Part shown: positions 7,201 through 9,181 of the stretch, one piece after another
Numbering within the stretch: the first letter of the stretch is position 1
Layout: each line of letters starts with the position of its first letter
Position numbers and translations under genes: made by a program
Notes under the pieces: model-generated
Databases searched by the model: none
What the model was told of the DNA's origin: nothing
What the model saw: only the letters and a program-made list of their open reading frames with translations
Assembly: GCA_000998025.1 (NCBI GenBank)
Contig: LCJG01000030.1
Coordinates: forward strand, 1-9,181
Direction of reading: 5' to 3'
Length of the DNA stretch: 9,181 nucleotides
DNA from: Candidatus Collierbacteria bacterium GW2011_GWB1_44_6
Lineage (GTDB): Bacteria; Patescibacteriota; Microgenomatia; UBA1400; MFAQ01

Positions 7201-7985
7201 CTCAGTCTATCGGTGAACCAGGCACCCAGCTAACTATGCGTACCAAACACTCCGGAGGTGTAGCAGGTATCGACGTTACCCAGGGTTTGCCTCGTGTTAC
7301 TGAGCTTTTTGAAGTCCGCCAACCCAAACTTGTCGCCCCTATCGCTGAAGTCTCAGGCAAAGCCAAGGTTGTAGAAACAGACAACGGCAATTTGATCACC
7401 ATCACCCCTACAGGCAAGAAAGAAGATCGTAAGGAATATCTTATTCCTCTCGCCATGCCGCTAAAGGTAGAAGATGGTGAAATGATCGCTGTCGGTACCC
7501 AATTGGCTGCCGGTGGAGTCGACATCAAGGAACTTCTCAAGATCAAAGGACTTCGTGCCGCTCAGAATTACCTGATTGCCGAAATTCAGTCAATCTATGA
7601 ATCTCAGGGTATCAGTATCCACGACAAACACTTTGAGGTCATCACCCGCAAGATGTGTGACTATGTCCGGGTTGACTCAATTGGAGACACCAGCTTAGTT
7701 GCCGGAGACGTCATTAGTCGTGGAAGTTACGAGATGGCCAATGAAGGGGTCATTGCCCAAGGGGGAGAACCAGCCACAGCTACCAATCTTATTCTCGGCA
7801 CTATCAGAGCTGCTCTTCACACCGACAGTTGGCTTTCTGCCGCCTCCTTCCAGGATACTACGAGTGTCCTTACCGACGCCGCCGTCCAGGGTAAAATCGA
7901 TCACCTGGTGGGTATGAAGGAAAATGTTATTATTGGCCGCCTGGTTCCTACCAGCAAGATGCGTGCCAGGATTGAAAATATCTGA
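4275..7985 (+). CDS. rpoC: DNA-directed RNA polymerase subunit beta'
   Basis: The beta' subunit carries the catalytic Mg2+ site and pairs with RpoB. It is 1236 aa. Zinc site 1 is C60, C62, C75, C78. A charged coiled-coil insert follows at about 143-215, like that of Gram-positive and actinobacterial beta'. The switch/lid part has [20 protein letters not shown], then [14 protein letters not shown]. The catalytic NADFDGD motif has D543, D545 and D547. NFREGL and the bridge helix ([20 protein letters not shown]) come next. Zinc site 2 is C873, C944, C951, C954. The trigger loop [16 protein letters not shown] has M988, R989 and H992, but K991 where E. coli has Phe935, and lacks the E. coli SI3 insert. 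The C-terminus has [13 protein letters not shown] and [13 protein letters not shown]. The gene follows rpoB by 22 A-rich bases with no Shine-Dalgarno, and the ATG fits the family start ([15 protein letters not shown]). Confidence 0.97.
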   Translation: [1236 protein letters not shown]

Positions 7986-7991
7986 TAAAAT
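7963..7991 (+). promoter_or_regulatory. Possible internal promoter for rpsL-rpsG
   Basis: TGATAAAAT at 7983-7991 has the form TGn-TAAAAT (an extended -10) and overlaps the rpoC stop codon. GTGCCA at 7963-7968 matches TTGACA at four of six positions with a 17-bp spacer. Initiation near 7998 would give a leader of only about seven bases before the rpsL ATG. A-rich gaps produce such matches by chance, so this is a weak call. Confidence 0.25.
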
Positions 7992-8004
7992 ACACGTTTG
8001 CACT

Positions 8005-8427
8005 ATGCCTACAACCAACCAACTAATCAAACACGGTCGCCAAGGGAGCGCCAGAAAAATTAAGACCACCGCTCTACGTAAGAGTTTTAACTCGGTCAAA
8101 CGTAGAATGGTCGCCACCATGAGTCCTCAAAAAGCAGGAGTTTGTTTGCAAGTCAAAACAATGACTCCCAAAAAGCCAAACTCCGCTTTACGCAAGATCG
8201 CCCGTGTGCGTCTTTCCAACAAGCAAGAAGTGACTGCCTACATCATGGGTGAAGGCCACAACTTAGCCGAACATAGCATCGTCTTGATTCGAGGAGGCCG
8301 TGTCCGTGATCTTCCGGGAGTCAAATACCATATTGTCAGAGGCAAGCTGGATACAGGCGGTATTGAAAAACGCCGTACCTCCCGTAGTAAATACGGATCT
8401 AAGCGACCTTCAGCAGCCAAAAAATAA
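8005..8427 (+). CDS. rpsL: 30S ribosomal protein S12
   Basis: S12 sits at the decoding centre of the small subunit and affects accuracy of tRNA selection. The product is 140 aa, close to the 137-aa Bacillus type: it has the same 13-residue extension (RKSFNSVKRRMVAT region) before PQKAGVC relative to E. coli. Family motifs are MPTTNQLIKHGR at the start, MTPKKPNSALRK (K56 and K57), GEGHNLAEHS, RGGRVRDLPGVKYHIVRG, and the basic RSKYGSKRP tail. D102 is the aspartate that many bacteria methylthiolate. R101 replaces the usual lysine (K88 in M. tuberculosis, K87 in E. coli numbering), a classic streptomycin-resistance position. I start at ATG 8005 because it gives the exact family N-terminus; the frame is open upstream only as an overlap into rpoC. 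It lies 19 bases after rpoC, without a Shine-Dalgarno. Confidence 0.97.
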   Translation: MPTTNQLIKHGRQGSARKIKTTALRKSFNSVKRRMVATMSPQKAGVCLQVKTMTPKKPNSALRKIARVRLSNKQEVTAYIMGEGHNLAEHSIVLIRGGRVRDLPGVKYHIVRGKLDTGGIEKRRTSRSKYGSKRPSAAKK

Positions 8428-8433
8428 AAAGAT

Positions 8434-8910
8434 ATGAGATCAAACAAAACACCCGCTAAAAAAATCCAACTTGACCCTGTCTATGGAGACGCTTTGGTGA
8501 GCAAGCTTATAAACGGAGTCATGTCCGACGGTCGGAAATCCGTCGCCGCCAAACAAGTTTATAAAGCTATCGATATAGTTGCCGAACAAACCAAGTCAGA
8601 CGGAATCATCTACTTGAATGAAGCTCTAAACAACGTCAAGCCAACCATCGAAGTTCGCTCTCGGCGTGTCGGAGGTGCCTCCTACCAGGTTCCTACCCCT
8701 ATCAGACCCGAGCGCCGTGATTCTCTGGCTATCCGCTGGCTAATCAATGCCGCGAAAGCCCGCGGTGCCAACCCTTACCGCACTCTAGCCGACAAGCTGG
8801 CGGCTGAGATTGTCGAAGCCCACGAAAACGCCGGTAACGCCATCAAAAAGAAGCTTGATACCCACAAAATGGCTGAGGCCAATAAGGCCTTCGCCCATTT
8901 TAGATGGTAG
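8434..8910 (+). CDS. rpsG: 30S ribosomal protein S7
   Basis: S7 is a primary 16S rRNA binder that starts assembly of the 30S head and lies near the E and P sites. The product is 158 aa, against about 156 usual. Family features: DPVYGDALVSKLINGVMSDG near the N-terminus, NNVKPTIEVRSRRVGGASYQ (the beta-hairpin side), VPTPIRPERRDSLAIRWL, and the C-terminal helix with HKMAEANKAFAHFRW. No truncation is apparent. It follows rpsL by six bases (AAAGAT), so the two are surely co-transcribed; no Shine-Dalgarno precedes it. In E. coli S7 represses translation of its own operon by binding its mRNA, but no S7 site can be claimed in the short rpsL-rpsG gap here. fusA, the common next gene, does not directly follow. 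Confidence 0.97.
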   Translation: MRSNKTPAKKIQLDPVYGDALVSKLINGVMSDGRKSVAAKQVYKAIDIVAEQTKSDGIIYLNEALNNVKPTIEVRSRRVGGASYQVPTPIRPERRDSLAIRWLINAAKARGANPYRTLADKLAAEIVEAHENAGNAIKKKLDTHKMAEANKAFAHFRW

Positions 8911-8915
8911 CCCCT

Positions 8916-8945
8916 CGTCATCCCGACCGAAGTGGAGGAATCTCA
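8916..8945. repeat. Short intergenic repeat, CGTCATCCCGACC...GGAATCTCA type
   Basis: The element starts CGTCATCCCGACC, has CGAAGTGGAGG in the middle and ends AATCTCA. On the minus strand it reads TGAGATTCC... to ...GGGATGACG, a pattern I recognise from intergenic repeats of other bacteria. It begins five bases after the rpsG stop codon and is the first of three related elements in a row. Confidence 0.55.
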
Positions 8946-8950
8946 CATCA

Positions 8951-8989
8951 CGTCATTGCGAGTCGCCTCAGGTGTCCGAAGTAATCTCA
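8951..8989. repeat. Short intergenic repeat, CGTCATTGCGAG...CGAAGTAATCTCA type
   Basis: The element starts CGTCATTGCGAG, contains TCCGAAG and ends TAATCTCA. The outer arms ATTGC and GTAAT pair with one G-U. It belongs to the same family as the element at 166-205: identical first ten bases, shared TCCGAA and AATC. The middle has diverged. Confidence 0.55.
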
Positions 8990-8995
8990 TCTTTT

Positions 8996-9021
8996 GTCAT
9001 TCCTGCGTAGGCAGGAATCCA
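8996..9021. repeat. Palindromic repeat, GTCATTCCTGC-GTAG-GCAGGAATCCA
   Basis: A perfect 8-bp inverted repeat, ATTCCTGC (8999-9006) and GCAGGAAT (9011-9018), encloses a 4-base GTAG loop, framed by GTC and CCA. This matches the widespread GTCATTCC-(C/T)GC...GC-GGAATCCA palindrome found between genes in many bacteria. No T run follows it on either strand at useful spacing, so it is not a clear terminator, though it could act as a 3' mRNA stabiliser for the operon. Confidence 0.65.
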
Positions 9022-9057
9022 TCAAGTTGCTTCCACCTCCCTCTCCGACGGAATTAT

Positions 9058-9066
9058 TGGTATAAT
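9058..9066 (+). promoter_or_regulatory. Extended -10 promoter (TGGTATAAT) for the last gene
   Basis: TATAAT at 9061-9066 is a perfect -10 box preceded by TG at 9058-9059, giving the extended TGn-TATAAT form. There is no recognisable -35 at 16-18 bp upstream, as extended -10 promoters can allow. Transcription would start near 9073, about 33 bases before the GTG start at 9106. Confidence 0.65.
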
Positions 9067-9105
9067 GTCCCATAACAAGTCCTTTTCAAAAGCAATGGAG
9101 GTAAT

Positions 9106-9181
9106 GTGAGAAAGATCCTAGATTTCATTTGGCCCTTTATTTTCCTCGGAATCGCAATCGCCTTCGTCTATTGGCGTATGA
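9106..9181 (+). CDS. N-terminus of a predicted membrane protein, cut by the window edge
   Basis: A GTG start at 9106 is preceded by GGAGG at 9097-9101, four bases away. The frame stays open to the window end and gives 25 residues: MRKILDF, then a hydrophobic run of about 17 residues (IWPFIFLGIAIAFVYW), then RM. Basic residues before a single hydrophobic helix suggest an N-in membrane anchor or an uncleaved signal. The competing ATG at 9095 runs into TGA after four codons, which rules it out as the gene start. The gene has its own extended -10 promoter and is probably a separate unit from the rpoB operon. Function cannot be told from this fragment. Confidence 0.6.
   Translation, partial: MRKILDFIWPFIFLGIAIAFVYWRM

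Noticed and set aside
7924..8004. Upstream extension of the rpsL frame that looks like a lipoprotein signal (MLLLAAWFLPARC)
   Set aside because: It overlaps the 3' end of rpoC in another frame; S12 begins MPTTNQL at 8005, the exact family start.
7695..8120. Antisense open frame of 141 codons across the rpoC-rpsL junction
   Set aside because: It covers strongly conserved codons of both genes and has no promoter or ribosome site I can see.
8026..8124. Extra 13 residues in S12 relative to E. coli as a novel insert
   Set aside because: Bacillus-type S12 proteins (about 137 aa) carry the same extension, so it is an ordinary family variant.
8996..9021. Palindrome after rpsG as the operon's intrinsic terminator
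   Set aside because: No T run follows the stem in either direction at a suitable distance; it fits a dispersed repeat better.
8916..9021. Small CRISPR-like array
   Set aside because: The three elements have different cores and lengths, with no constant direct repeat or spacer size.
9095..9109. Four-codon ATG GAG GTA ATG TGA mini-frame whose stop overlaps the GTG start at 9106
   Set aside because: It is too short to call, and its bases are explained by the GGAGG ribosome site of the following gene.

Overview
The window is a bacterial housekeeping locus built around one plus-strand transcription and translation operon, rpoB-rpoC-rpsL-rpsG. It is flanked by the 3' end of mltG, a small divergent membrane-protein gene and the first codons of another membrane protein. 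TGA is used as a stop (rpoC and the minus-strand gene), so the genetic code is standard at that codon. The shape of the proteins suggests a Candidate Phyla Radiation / Patescibacteria genome, possibly Microgenomates-like: a compact beta subunit without the large proteobacterial inserts, a Gram-positive-like beta' with an N-terminal coiled coil, a long Bacillus-type S12, and operon starts without Shine-Dalgarno sequences. This assignment is an inference from protein texture and was not tested by phylogeny.

Layout. Positions 1-162 hold the C-terminus of the endolytic transglycosylase MltG. A gap of 131 bases follows, with a hairpin repeat and a strong terminator that serves the convergent minus-strand gene at 294-653, a 119-residue predicted membrane hairpin protein of unknown function. 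Between that gene and rpoB lies a compact divergent control region. It has a near-consensus rpoB promoter (TTGACA, 17 bp, TATACT), an opposing TATAAT inside that promoter's spacer, and an attenuator-like hairpin plus T run in the rpoB leader. RpoB most likely starts at 803. The longest open frame begins at 707, but that ATG directly abuts the -10 box and would not be in the mRNA.

The operon (803-8910) is tightly packed, with gaps of 22, 19 and 6 bases. RpoB and RpoC form the RNA polymerase core. S12 and S7 are 30S proteins of the decoding centre and head. No rplJ/rplL lies upstream of rpoB, and no fusA directly follows rpsG. After rpsG, 195 bases carry three different GTCAT...ATC-type short repeats in a row. 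A TGnTATAAT promoter and a good Shine-Dalgarno then lead into a new membrane-protein gene that runs off the window.

I see no mobile element, CRISPR array, RNA gene or undescribed multi-gene system here. The points of interest are in the detail: overlapping divergent promoters, the leader hairpin, substitutions at antibiotic-contact residues of RpoB and S12, an altered trigger-loop residue in RpoC, a divergent active-site-proximal RpoB segment, and the repeat clusters at both edges.
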